Part shown: one piece after another, positions 22,807-34,108 of the stretch
Layout of the letters: every line of letters starts with the position of its first letter
Position numbering within the stretch: the first letter of the stretch is position 1
NCBI GenBank assembly: GCA_021399435.1
Contig: JAJTUP010000070.1
Span: 186,001 to 250,000 of the forward strand
Length of the DNA: 64,000 nt
Direction of reading: 5' to 3'
Source of the DNA: Diaporthe sp. PMI_573
Lineage: Eukaryota > Ascomycota > Sordariomycetes > Diaporthales > Diaporthaceae
The notes under the pieces: generated by a model
Seen by the model: the letters and a program-made list of their open reading frames with translations, nothing else
Told to the model about the DNA's origin: nothing
The model's database searches: none
Made by a program: the position numbers and the translations under genes

Positions 22807-23332
22807 CTTGGTTGGGTAGCGCCGGTTGAGGGCGGTGACCTGTGATGAATGGTAGATTGAGAATTTGGAATTTGAGACTTTTATGTCGCAAGTTGTGACT
22901 TGAGAAACGTGGGTGGCTGCTGACACGGTAGGTTTTTTGTGGTGTGGGTGTAGCACGGTTGTGAATGGCAGCTGTGGGCAGCTTGGGTGCGGACAATGGT
23001 AAGGAAAATTGGAGCAATACCTTCAAAATTTATCTGATTCTCCAATTGGATCTCCAGCAAATATTGTGGTTGGTATTGTGATTGGTATTGTGATTGGCCG
23101 ATGCCGCCTTCTCGCTTTGTACCATTTCAAGGGTATTTAAACCCTCCTCTAGCCTTCCTTTCTCTCCCTTCAGACCTTTTCAGTTCAACCTTTCCTCCAT
23201 ATCAGTACCTCGTTTTGAAAAACCTGGCCCATTCCCTTCCAAACGACTTCTTGATACCAATCTCAATCACAATTCTAATCCTACAGAGATTCTCACGACT
23301 TGACTGCCCAAGCAATCACCAGCTCTCTCGCC
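22807..23332. promoter_or_regulatory. Divergent MAT1-1-2 / MAT1-1-1 promoter
   Basis: 526 bp between divergent MAT start codons, the control region for the two central MAT1-1 genes. It contains the triple 12-bp repeat at 23063-23098 (listed separately). A pyrimidine-rich stretch at about 23130-23200 precedes MAT1-1-1, as expected for its transcription start region. Confidence 0.7.
23063..23098. promoter_or_regulatory. Triple 12-bp CCAAT/HMG-core-like repeat
   Basis: Three perfect-register tandem copies: ATTGTGGTTGGT (23063-23074), ATTGTGATTGGT (23075-23086) and ATTGTGATTGGC (23087-23098). The last two contain ATTGG, the reverse complement of the CCAAT box bound by the fungal HAP/CBC complex. 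Each begins ATTGT, the reverse complement of the ACAAT core preferred by HMG-box proteins. The site lies 235 bp upstream of MAT1-1-1 and 257 bp upstream of MAT1-1-2. Regulatory function is inferred. Confidence 0.6.
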
Positions 23333-24503
23333 ATGCATCCCGCTGCGAGAGAACTCCTTGGCGGACAAGCCAAAGTCCGATCCATTCTCGAGAAGCAACG
23401 CAGGGTCAAGGATGGCAGACTGGAGAAGAAGTCCCCCGCGAGCAAGGTCGCCGAGTCTCAGGTTCCGCCTACTGATTCCGTGGTCAAGAAGAAGCCTGTG
23501 AATGGCTACTTGATTTTTCGCTGTTGGTTTGCTCATTACAACGTCCCAGTTCTTCCAGTTTACTCACAATCAATTAGCAACCATGCAGCACGTCTTCACC
23601 GACTATCCCCAATCCGATCGAAGCCCATTCATTCGAGAAATGTGGGAGAAAGAGTTCCACAAGCCTACCTGGACCTTGATCGCAAAGGTTTGGACTCACA
23701 TCCGAGACCACAGTGGGGGATTCAAATCCATCTTGCAATTCGCCGTTGCCGCTATCGAAGAGACTGGTTTGACTCAGCCTGACCTCTGGCTGAACGCCTA
23801 CAACATGGTCTTGGTCAGAGACAACAATGGATCACTCACACTGCGTCAGTACCACCCGCCAACTCTAATTCCAGAGCCTCGACAGCTCACCGACGTCGAG
23901 CTTCTGTTTCATGTTCTCAAGCGCGGTCTTCCAGTCAAGGATCCTGTGGATCTCTTGGACAAATTGGTGAAGAGCCAGAGACACTACATGACCGTCGCTG
24001 ACAGAAATGTGCCTTATGGCGAGGTGGACATCGCCTTCAACAATGCGATCAACGAGGCCCCCTTCGATGCTTTCTCGTATTTCACTGGACTGGCACCGAC
24101 TCACAGCTGTTTTGAGAGAGGTGTCGCCGTTACCGACAGCTCAGTCCTAGGCAGTTTGCGCATTGATGACGCTCTACTCAGCGTCACCGGAGATCACACA
24201 TTTGGCGGTTTTGATTTCGACATCAGCACTGCGCACCTCACCATTCCCAACAATGGCGCTCTCAATGCCAACACGATGACGGACGCCTCGATGGTTCTCG
24301 AGATGGGACTTCCTCCTCAGTGGGATGGCCTCAGCGGACAAATCACTCAACATGATTACCAGATTGGTTAGTTGTCTCTCCGTTTCTTGCGTCCACCTTG
24401 CTAACAATACCTTGCAGCCACCGACACGATCCCGAATGACACAGATGCCTACCCAGTCAACGAAGACTTTTTCGAACTATTCCCCGGTTGGGACCTCCAG
24501 TGA
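23333..24503 (+). CDS. MAT1-1-1: MAT1-1-1 alpha-box mating-type protein
   Basis: Three exons, 23333-23522, 23578-24366 and 24418-24503, close in frame to 354 residues. The first intron splits a serine codon (T|CA) directly after KKKPVNGYLIFR, the intron position I know from other alpha boxes. The spliced reading continues RS-TMQHVFTDYPQSDRSPF, IREMWEKEFHKP and WTLIAKVWTHIRDHSGG, matching the spacing of the canonical alpha-box domain (NGFMGFRSYY...RSPFM..LW...). The second intron ends in a CTAAC..GCAG acceptor and the last exon encodes a short acidic/aromatic tail (EDFFELFPGWDLQ). Alpha-box proteins are HMG-fold DNA-binding regulators of mating identity and pheromone genes. An in-frame read-through of intron 1 gives a misleading ORF that stops at 23782. 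Confidence 0.95.
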
Positions 24504-26624
24504 ACACCGAGAGTGACTCGAAGATTGGGCAGCGATGGGAAAATAAGAGTGTTTGGAGTCGGCCACGACCGATCAAACAGGGTCTCGACAGTGGCAGTCT
24601 TGGACAGTGGTCGTTCGGTGTGGCAACCTGCCATCAAGACGTGGAACATTCAAGCTGCGCTGGACCGACCGGGCACAACGAAGGAATCAAAGCAAGAAAA
24701 AAAAAAGGAAAAAAAAAAACGGAAGGGGAAGGGCCACAAGGACATGGACGTGCTCCAGACACCACGGAGGATTTGGACATTGGCAATCCAGGGCCATCAA
24801 AGTGAGACCCAGGACAACGGAAAATTCGGAAGGCATTTCACACAAGTGGGCGACCTACTCGGAAGTCAACTACTGGACAAAAGTTATGGTTTTTTCTCAG
24901 GAGACATTGGAGGATCCGGGCAGTGGTCGTTTCAGGGCGGCTTGTTGCCGTGAGAGCGTGGAACACTCGGGGCCTCAGTGATTTATTTTTGAACGGTCCG
25001 CACACAAGATTGAAGGGACTCGCGGAAAACTGCACATCCATTCCTAGGTACATAGCACTGCTGGAGTCACAGCTCGAGCACCACCCGCTGGAAGCATGAA
25101 CCGAATGGAATTCAATTGACTCACAGTCTGAAATGAGCGGCTCCCCCCCAATCTGCCTGCGTGACGCCGCCACAACTCCCCTTGGAGCCCCCCTCCTCAT
25201 CAAGCACGCGTCCTCCCATGGGCACTTCGCCCCAAAGCAGCATGCAACAACAACAGTAAGTCGGGCGCTGTGAGCAGTCACTAGCTACAAGTAACAAAGG
25301 GATGGTGTGTAGTCAAAACCGACCGGCCCGCCAAGACAAACAGAGGGCCCCGCCGCTCATGCACGAACGTCGATCGTGGCCCGAGATTTAGCCTGACAGG
25401 CCGGGGTCCACCAACCTGTGCCAGGGTGCCAGGGCGCAGCAGAGCCGCACCGCGCGGATTTGCGTGGGACCAGTGCAACGCCAACCTGCAGCCGGATCGA
25501 CGACCCCACAAAACTCTAAAAAAAAATCCTGCGCCTTGGGGGAAGGCCACCCGCGGGAAGGAAGTGACGTGCGGCTTTTGCATCGCAGCACTTCACTTCA
25601 ATGACCACCCACCACAGCTTTTCTTTTCCCAAACCGTGGGGTTGGTTTTGTGACATAGCTCCCCCTTAGGGCAGGTAGCCCTGCGGGCGGGGTGGCCGAG
25701 CTGAGGCGGGGTCGTCGATCTGGAGGACGCTGGGCTGGCCTGAGCATTTCCCAAACCCACATCTGCCCGGTTAAGGGATGCATCTTCCAACACCCACACA
25801 CAACCTCGATAGCTCCATCTCTAGGGGACTCCAGCCCCCGCGATCGCTGCAACAAGCAACAGCAACTCTCTTATTCGCCCGGCGATCCCCGCCCCGTCAT
25901 GGGCCCAGCTCCCCCTTGGCTTCCCGCCCAGGCTGTGCCGGCGCAACAAAAGCTGACATTCGTAGCAACCCACGCTACGCTTTGACGCGCACGCCCCAGC
26001 TCTAGCCTGGCCAGCAGCCCCGAGACGAGGAAATCCGAGTAAGTGCCTTCAAGTCGGGCAAGTTCCCAGGGATTGATTGCTCATAATATCAAGACCGGCG
26101 GTGGAGGACACGGGCTTTTTCCTTCAAAAGTCCATCAACCCCGTGACCGGTGCGCCATGCCGGCGCGAATGCAGGCGCCACATGCGCCCTGCATGCAAGG
26201 TCCCTTTGAGATTTTAGGTGCCGTACTTTCGGGGTCCCGCCCGCTCGGCCCTTGTTCAAGTCCGCGCCAAACTCTTGGCTGCTAACCTCCATGCGTCTGG
26301 CTGGGACGAGGGCTTGCCGGCGTCGCCCTCATCATGCGCATCTCTAGGGGAGCTCCCAACCGGGGAGCGGGTAGCTCGTCCTTATCTACGATCCACACAC
26401 TCGCGCATGTCCTTGCAAATCGGCCACTTGGACCTGGCTGGTCGCCGATACACGTGCAATGTAATGTGATGCCTCAGTTATTCATTCTAATTTCTCGTCT
26501 CATCGCCCCACACGCACCGCCCTAGCGCCGATGGCAATATGTCTCGGCCGTCCGCAGATCTCAACTTCCAGATTGAAGAAAGCCTCCCTGCCCGGTACTT
26601 CAGCTAGCTCCCCTTTCCCGCGGC
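24504..26624. other. Gene-free interval between MAT1-1-1 and SLA2
   Basis: 2.1 kb with no supported gene, lying between two convergent genes. An A-rich, G-interrupted patch sits near 24695-24720. From about 25100 to 26600 the DNA is GC-rich (over 55% by eye) with many short overlapping ORFs of no recognisable family. The right idiomorph boundary should fall here. Confidence 0.5.
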
Positions 26625-29600
26625 TCATTCCTCCTGGTACGAGATCTTGCGCATCTCTCCCAGCCGGTGCCGGGCAGCTGACAGAGAATTCTCGAGCTGT
26701 AGGATCTCGACCTGTGAAGACGGACACGTCAGTAAGCCATTGCTTGGCATGTTACCAAAAATCCAAAACGAGGGGGGGCCGGCCCAAAGCTTACCTGCTG
26801 CTCCATCTCCCGCACCTTGAACTCGTGCGCCCCCAGCTTGGTGTAGTCCACCTGCTCGTCCTCGCCCTGGCGGTCCTTGATCATGGCTTGCACCTGTCGC
26901 ACCAGGCTGCGGCACGCCGCGCCCACAGCTTTGCTGGCCTCCTCCAAGCTCTCCTGGGACTTGCTCATGAACCCGGCCTTGACGCGCGATGCAGCCACCA
27001 GCTGCGCCGTCGAGGCTGCCACGTCGTTGGACGCCACGATCAGCTGCTCTGGGCTGTTGCGTCCCGAGATCACGCCGTCGGCCGTCTCGATCAGCCGGTT
27101 GGTCGACGTCGCCACGGCCTTGGCAGCCGAGATGAGCCCCTCCGTCCACCGGTTGTTCTTCTTGTAGAAAGCAGTTCGCGAGGATGAGCCGCGGCCAGCC
27201 TGCACAATCTCCTCCTGCGTTGCCGCCGCCGCCTTGATCAGGCGCGTGATGGCATCTGTGATCGCCAGCGCAGCGTCCAGAATGGAGTCGTGCACCTTGA
27301 GCTCATAGGACGAGTAGCCATCGCGAGGCTTGTTCTTCAGCTTCGTCAGCCGAGCCGCCGCCGCGGCGATCGCATCGGCGGCCTTGCTCAGTTCTGACTC
27401 GACGAGGTCGCCAAGGTCACCCTTGTTCGCAAGCTTGCCGAATCCGGGCGCAAACGTCTCGACCAGCTTGTTCAGCTTCTGGAGGTTCATCTGGACATCG
27501 TTGTTGTTGTTGATGACAACGTCGGTCTTCTGGATAGGGTCCATGCCTTCCAGCCGGAAGCTCTGCAGGCCGCGGAAGAACTTGACCGTCGACAGTGCAG
27601 ACTGGCGTGCCCCACTTATCAACGACTCGCCCTTCTTCTCATCCGTGGCCAGGCGGGTGAGACCCTTCGTGTTGTTGCACACGTCGGCGATCGAGCTTGC
27701 GTACACGTTGATCGCCTTGATCAGATCGCCGTAGGCAGCATTGGGTCCGTCGGCAATGAAGTTGTTGAACGCCGTCGCGAACTCCATGGCGCTCGAGGAC
27801 GACTTCTCGATCTGAGAAAGCACATATGATGGAGATGCGTTCTGGTTGCCAGCCTGCATGGTGGAGTCAAGCTCGTACGTCGCGTCGTCCACGCGGGCGA
27901 CACCAGACTGGAGGACCGAGTCGATGATCTCGTTGATCTTGTCCAGATTGGCCATGATGAGGGCATCCAACTGCCCGTCGAGGACCTGGTCTGTGTCTCC
28001 TTGGCTCTGCTTGAGCTCGTTGAGTTCGACCAGTGCCTGGTCCATGCCGGCCTTGTAGACCTCGAGCTCCTCCTCCTTGTCCCGCAGGAGCTGCTCCAGG
28101 TCGGAGCTGCCGTTTCGAGCACTGGCTTGTGCCTCCTCGAGAGCACGGCTTTTGAGCCGCAGCGCCTCTTCGAGGTCTGCCATCTCTCGGTTGTACTTGG
28201 CCAGCATCGTAGAAAGCTCGTTGCCCTTGCTCCGCTCGAGGTTGTCCGCGCGATCATGCGCCAGACGCAGTTCTCGCTTCAGCTTTTCGAGCTCGTCCTT
28301 GTTCGACCCCGTCAGTCGGTCCTTCTCATGCAGCGCCCGATCTCTCTCGCGGATCATGTCTGCCAGCTCCAGGTTCTTGGTCTTGATCTCGCGCTCGAGC
28401 TTCTCTCGCCGGTCAATGGCTTCCTGGGCCGATGCCGCCTTCAGCTGCACAGATTTGAACTTCTGCAGAAGGTCGAGGTGTTCATGCCGCAGCTGCGAGT
28501 ACAGCTTCGCCAGCGCCTCGTACTTCGTGCGCCATGTGTTTACCTGCTCCTGCAGAGCGCGGATCTGGTCGTCCTTGCTCGTAATCTGCTGCCCGTAGTT
28601 GTTCTGCAGCTGCTGCAGCTCTCCCTCAAGAGACTTGACTCGCTGGTCATACTGCTGCAGCATCAGCTGGTCCTGCTCGTACTGAGCCCTTGCCCTCAGG
28701 TTTTCCTGTTCCAGCTCTGCGAGGCGTCCCTGCGTAAAAGACTGTGCCTGCTGGGCCATCAGGGCTTCTTGCTGCATGCGCTGTTGCTCAGCCAGTCGTC
28801 GCTGCTGCTCCTCGAATTCGCGTTGTGCCTGAAGCGCGGCCTGCTGTTGAGCCTGCTGTTGCGAAAGCTGCTGGGCCTCCAGAACTCGCTGCTGTTCCTC
28901 GTATTCTCGGTTTTGACGCTCCAACTCATTCTTCCAGAACTCGGAGATCTCGTCCGGCTCTTCGTTCTTGGGCTGCCGCGGGGGTGTCGGTGCTCGCTCT
29001 ATCTCCTGCTTCGGCCTCGCAGGCAGCTTTGGCGCATTCTCGTCCTCGGCAAGCAGGTTTGGTGGGTCCTGAGGCAACTTTGGAATTGTGATCAGGCTCG
29101 TGAGGTAACGAAGGTTTGAGCACTCATAGTAGAATTTGACCAAGCGATAATGCTGGGCGTCGTAGCGGGAATGAAGCGGCTCCAACACTTCGACGTCGGT
29201 GGTCATCGAGTGCATGGCTCTCAGCATGCTGGTGAGAAACTTGTAGATTCCATAGCTTTCTGCCACCAGCGGTACCAGGGCTGATATCCTGCACTCGTTG
29301 CTGCCCACATTGCGGAAATGGGAGAAGATCAGTTTCTGGAACTGGTCTATCTTGTCTTGAAGAGTCGCGAGGTCTGAGATTGTCTCATAGCCCTCGTTCG
29401 GATCGGTGGTCGACTTCAAGCTGAGGTACTCTTCGTACTCGAAGGTTCCGTTGAATTCGGGATGCTGCTGGTGGAACGAGAGCTTTGCGAGCAAGAAGTA
29501 GACATACTCCTTGATAAGCGCGCCGTATCCGCGCATGCCCTCTCCTGCCATGCCCCTGTTGAGACTTTCGATCCATCCTCGATTCGCCAGAGCTTCTCTG

Positions 29601-30263
29601 ATCACGTTGGGGTGGCCTTCTTGGATGACCTTGTGGACCATAATCAGGGCTTTGAAGGTTTGGACCTCATCGGCAAGGATGGGCTGTCTGCACAGGTATG
29701 TCAGCGCATCCTCATGGACAAGTGCAGCCGCGATATCTCATCTGTTGTCACCAGCGATGGCTCCCCCTCTTTCCTCGCGATGAATCTTCCACCCGGAAGG
29801 TCGACACCCTCTTGGACGTGGCTTCTTTAACCAGCGCACCCCGCTATGCGGCCATGGATCGATCACCTTAGCCTCGCCTGCCATATGCGCACTTCACATG
29901 GCACGCGTCCGTCGGTTCTGTGTGGGGTGGTCGTGTGTCTCGGTCTCGCTGGTAGAGGAGAATATGTCGGGGGCAACACGTACACTTTCAACCCGGCCCA
30001 GAACGCCTGCCCGCTCTTGTTGTCCCAACTCCACTATGAAGCGTCAGTTGCCTGACGCGGTTTTCAAGGATACGGCTGCCACAAACCACGATAGCACTGC
30101 GGACATGCTTCCTTTTCGGCGCCGTCTCGTCCGGGTTCGTCGCCTTTCGTATGTTTATCGCTAACTCCTGTTCGCTCCTAGGCGGAGAGTCAGTCTGTGT
30201 TTCTCTGACAAACCCGAGTATCAGTCAAGCTTACTTCAGGTGGTCATGCGTCCTAGAAGCCAT
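26625..30263 (-). CDS. sla2: SLA2/HIP1R-type endocytic adaptor
   Basis: Five exons on the minus strand, 30263-30235, 30177-30087, 30033-29984, 29687-26795 and 26711-26625, close in frame to 1049 residues. Sla2 links clathrin-coated pits and phosphoinositides to cortical actin during endocytosis. The N-terminal ANTH domain is visible (ATNPDETAPKRKHVRSAIV, WDNKSGQAFWAGLKVQPILA, VQTFKALIMVHKVIQEGHPN). Residues ~280-640 are Gln/Glu-rich coiled coil (QQAQQQAALQAQREFEEQQR and onward). The C-terminal THATCH/I-LWEQ actin-binding module includes KNNRWTEGLISAAKAVATST, SPEQLIVASNDVAASTAQLV and EASKAVGAACRSLVRQVQAM. The last 29 codons (VEILQLENSLSAARHRLGEM...) are a separate exon. SLA2 is the classical right-hand anchor of the MAT locus. 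Confidence 0.96.
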
Positions 30264-31490
30264 CGCGGAGGACTAAAATCGGTGTGATCTGAGTTGTCGT
30301 GAGGGAGGCTGTCGTGGTTGTGGTTGTGGCCGATGTGGTGGTTGTTGAGTAGCCCCCGGGCGGAAGCTGGGAGTCGCCTCGTTCTCGGGTAGGGGCAGCC
30401 GGCAGGTGCAGGTCATCCGAACCAGTAGATATTAGGAAAGAGATACAGAAAAGGAATAAAGAGAGGTTGCCTGCGACGCGGAGGAAGCTACAAGGTGGTG
30501 GTTGCTAAGCGTTACGGAGGCAAAGACGTCGTCAGCGTTGATGTGGCGGTAGCTTTAGTCCACGGTTGGAGCATGATGCGTTGGGCAACTGCCTGCCCGC
30601 CCGCCCGCTGGCTGCAAGCTCTCAGGCGCGCCTTGCTTCTCCACATGCTCCTTGCAAGCCCAAGACTTGGGGGCAAGTAGCTACGTAACATTACGTATTT
30701 CCACACCTGGGCCCTGGTGGGGATAGCCTGCGATTGACAGGCCCCCTGAAGGGTGAGATTAACTCTTCATCGCAGGATAGAGCCGAGATTTGAACACAGG
30801 TAGTGAACAATAAAACACCCGAGTTCTCCCTGACTCGGAAATAGCTGACTTGGGTTTTATGCGGTCACAGGCTGACTTCCGTGAAATGAAGCGGAAGGTT
30901 GGGTTTTTTCGGCAAGCAAGACGACGGCCCGGCCATGTCTAACGTGAGATAACATATATCACGCACCAGACCAGAGAGGCTGCTCACCACCATGTCGGCT
31001 ACAGCCACGGCAACCATCCTCAGGTCACCCAGATCACCATTTTAGACCTCAGCAATAAAGAATCGGACAGTGCATGTTGCGCAGGAGCGTCGATTTGTAG
31101 TGGCATAATTTCTACCAGATCAACCTCCAGTGGAATGAATAGCCTTCTACGGGATAGCCTCCTGCAGGATAACCTCCTGTGGGGATAACCTCCTTTCGGA
31201 CAACTTCAGGAATCAAGACTTGGCCCGATCTCGTCTTGTGCATCTCAGGTGTACCGCAGATGATGGCGGAGCCTTTATTATGGCACAAAAGGGATCCATC
31301 CACATGATTATTCCAATCGAACCTAACTCTCGTGCTGCCCATGACCGTGGTGCATTCTTTGATGCCAACGCCGATCCTGTTAAACCTGCAGCTGAAGCGC
31401 TTCACGCTGGCTGCTGCTGCTGCTGCGCAACCATAGATCCCGTCTCTCAAACGCCGAAGATAGATAAAAGAAACGTCGCGCTCCAGTGGT
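30264..31490. other. Spacer between SLA2 and ATG3
   Basis: 1.2 kb upstream of SLA2 and downstream of ATG3 (both leftward), so it should hold the SLA2 promoter. At about 31144-31195 an imperfect short tandem repeats GGATAACCTCCTG-like units three to four times. No gene or RNA is recognised. Confidence 0.45.
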
Positions 31491-32711
31491 CTAGACGCCC
31501 ATGGTGAAGTCGTGCTCGATGCCTGGTGTTACGCTCGCGATGAACTGTAGTTGGGCGGTGTTAGCATACATGGTGACCACCAACAGGGGTATCCTTCGAT
31601 GCAGTGGTACATACCTTCAAGAACACCACCAGGTACTGATCTACCCGGATGGCCACTTCATCATCCGTCTCGTGCCCGACCTCTTCCCACTCGTCCCCGC
31701 TCCCCTTGCTCTCCGCCGCATCAGACGCGGCGCCGCTCACGTCGAGCTTGTTGATCTCGTCGACGAGGCCCTCCATGCCCTTGTCCACCGAGCCCGAGGC
31801 CGTACCAGCCTTGAGCTTGTCCCGCCGGATCTTGAGCGCCGCGTCCGCGCGGTCCAGCAGCGTCTTCATGACCGAGGCGTGCTTGCATGGGTGCACTGAG
31901 GCCATCTTGATGTTGTTGGCGAAGAAAGGGAAGTCTTCTAGCGTGACAGTCTTGTCTTTGTAGTCGCCCACGATATCCTCCATCATCAGGTGTGGTGGGA
32001 GCGGCTGGCTGTTTGGCAGGTAGCCGGACATGTAGAGCCGTGGTGTGCGGTAGTAGGGTGAGTACATGATGTAAAGGGTATACGTCCGACGGCCACTGTT
32101 TGTTGCAAGACATCAGTCAGCTATATAAGTCCCGAGCACATGCGTCGACGCATCAGCGGCTCTTCGGCGCAGACGTACCTGTTGAGGCCATCGCCTTCTG
32201 CGTCCCGGATGATCGCCTCGTCATCGTCCTCGTCCTCCATGTCTGGAATATCATCGTCATCCTCTACGACCTGCCCATCGCCCACGTTGCCGGCGTCGTC
32301 CACCGTCCTGATCTCCCTGACCTTCAAGGGCTGGCTGCTCGACAGGCCGCCCGTCCTCAGCCAGCCGTCCTCGTCCCCTCCCTTTTGGCCCCGGAAGTCA
32401 TCGCCGTCGTTTACGAGCGCCTCCTCGTGCCCGGCGTCACCCGCAAAGTCGGCGTCTAGCCTCCTCTGGCAGGGGACGTTGCGCGTGACCAGGAACTGCT
32501 TCCCGGCGGGGAGGTAGCTGACGCGCTTCGAGGATGGGTCGGCGTCGGCCCAGGACCAGGTCGGGAACTTGAAGACGAGGTAGTCGCCGGCCGCGAGGAA
32601 CTCCTCCGGCGTGATCTGGCCGGTCTTTCGGAAGGTCGAGGTATTGCTGACGGGCGTATAGGTGTCCCGCAGCTTGTTGACGATAGAATAGAGTGGGTTG
32701 CCGATATTCAT
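31491..32711 (-). CDS. atg3: Autophagy E2-like enzyme Atg3
   Basis: Three exons on the minus strand, 32711-32179, 32095-31615 and 31544-31491, close in frame to 355 residues. Atg3 conjugates the ubiquitin-like Atg8 to phosphatidylethanolamine on the growing autophagosome. Seen are the N-terminal membrane-sensing helix and conserved opening ([40 protein letters not shown]), an acidic flexible region ([16 protein letters not shown]), the E2 core ([19 protein letters not shown]), the catalytic HPC motif with Cys near residue 248 ([19 protein letters not shown]), and the C-terminal [20 protein letters not shown] spanning the last splice junction. It is the last intact housekeeping gene before the AT-rich repeat block. 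Confidence 0.96.
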
Positions 32712-33005
32712 GGTGGGGATTGCGCGATCGGCGCGGGGGGGGGGGGTTCGACGTGTTGAGATCCGGTTGTAATCGGAGAAATGATGAGGTCGCGAGTTTG
32801 CTGATGAAGAGGCAAAAGAAGATGGTTTCTAGGTGGGGGCAAATTAGGAGCTCGTGGTCTTTAATCGTAGGTCATCCAAGCGCGAGGCTGCCTGGCGTCC
32901 GATGACGAACTAGGGACACACAAGAGACGAGATCACATGGGACGAGGGGCAGGTGGTGTGCATCCCTGTCCGTCTCAGCGCGGGGCTGGCGGGGCTTGGG
33001 TGTGG
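32712..33005 (-). promoter_or_regulatory. ATG3 upstream region
   Basis: About 290 bp upstream of the ATG3 start. A G10 tract lies at about 32737-32747, close to the start codon. No defined factor site is recognised. The inverted-repeat copy begins immediately beyond it. Confidence 0.4.
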
Positions 33006-33129
33006 TGTCAGGGTTAGGGTTGGCTGGTTATTTGTAGCCAAAGATAGTGGGTCTGGAGGGCGAATTTTCAAAGTTGTCCAAACCACTCTCAAGCGTACCA
33101 CCAAGGCCTCGAGGCACCCTACTGCTACC
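33006..33129 (+). repeat. Dispersed repeat A, short copy
   Basis: Matches the reverse complement of 34811-35040. Shared blocks are TGTCAGGGTTAGGGTTGGCT, then AGCCAAAGAT.GTGGGTCTG, CGAATTTTC, and AAGTTGTCCAAACCACTCTC through to CCCTACTGCTACC. Relative to the other copy it lacks about 100 bp in the middle. The family is not recognised. The ORF that runs across it is not supported as a gene. Confidence 0.75.
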
Positions 33130-34108
33130 TTATTCAAAGAGGAAAGAATTCTCCCTGCCTTGCTTGTAAGGGCAAGCAAATGCATGGAAGCCTTAGTCCT
33201 GCTAGGCAATGTGCCCTGGGCGAGATTAGTAGAAACACTAGACAACACTAGGCACGATGACATAATAGTTGGTATGGGTGCAGGACTTGTAACATTGCCC
33301 TCTATAATAACGATAGCTGCTGGTACTTATTTCACGGCGTACAGTCCTCAGAAATAGAAGTCCCTTAGGGTTGACCCGTTAGATCAGTAATGCAAACTGT
33401 TAATGGTTAGCTAATAGCATCCCGGAGAAATAAGTCGCTAACCTGTATGTAATGCACAGACCACCACACCCAACTACTTTATATAGCACTAGCTTAAACA
33501 CGGTCAACACGGCAACCTTTACAGCAACCAAAATCCCCCCCCCTAAACTTCCTTTCTCAATATTAGCTCTTAATAATTAGTTACTTATAGCTAGACCGCA
33601 ATATTAAAAGCAACAATATACTAATAAGCCATTACAATAAGACATAAAGTATAAAAAAAAACAATATACTAACAAGCCTATACAAGGTAACCAAAAGAGG
33701 CCTAGACCAGTAGTTAAACATTTCAACTCTTAGCAGTATCTACCTGAGTTTTGAGACAGATTATCCAATATCCCTCTTATTTACAGCGCTATAGAAGAAC
33801 TTAAAAGGCATACCTTTACTTAACCTTTCTATTCTACACCTCTAATAAAGCTTACCTAAAATATTATACCTATTACCAAGCTTGTATAATTTACAAAATA
33901 CAATAGTCTAAACTTATATAATTTTTAAGAATATCTTTCTACAATAAGTAATAAATAACCTGCCGATACTATAAGCTTTTTCTTATAAAGCTAAGTAATT
34001 AAGTCAACCAATTTAATAACTTTTTTAAAAATCTTAGAAATAACTATAACTAAGAAATTAATAATCTCCTATAATCGCGACTTTAAATAGTATTTAACCG
34101 ACTATAGT
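33130..34108. other. Transition into AT-rich RIP-type DNA
   Basis: Base composition shifts sharply to AT-rich at about 33360. The first 230 bp keep a coding-like run on the plus strand (VPWARLVETLDNTRHDDIIV near 33205-33270), probably a relic of an unidentified gene. Beyond 33400 all frames are full of stops, and TA is in excess over CA/TG. Confidence 0.5.

Noticed and set aside
23529..24371. A 280-codon plus-strand frame inside MAT1-1-1, as a separate gene
   Set aside because: It is exon 2 of MAT1-1-1 extended backwards into intron 1; the spliced model joins it in frame to the first half of the alpha box.
20114..24503. A MAT1-2-1 gene inside the idiomorph (homothallic arrangement)
   Set aside because: The only HMG-box gene present has the MAT1-1-3 N-terminal region, gene position and HMG type; no second HMG gene was found.
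28001..29119. A 372-codon Leu-rich plus-strand frame opposite SLA2
   Set aside because: It is the antisense shadow of the Gln/Glu/Lys-rich coiled coil of SLA2; such codons create long open, leucine-rich complements.
32953..33357. A 134-codon plus-strand frame upstream of ATG3
   Set aside because: Its first half lies in dispersed repeat A, which also occurs inverted at 34.9 kb, and the rest drifts into AT-rich relic DNA; no gene support.
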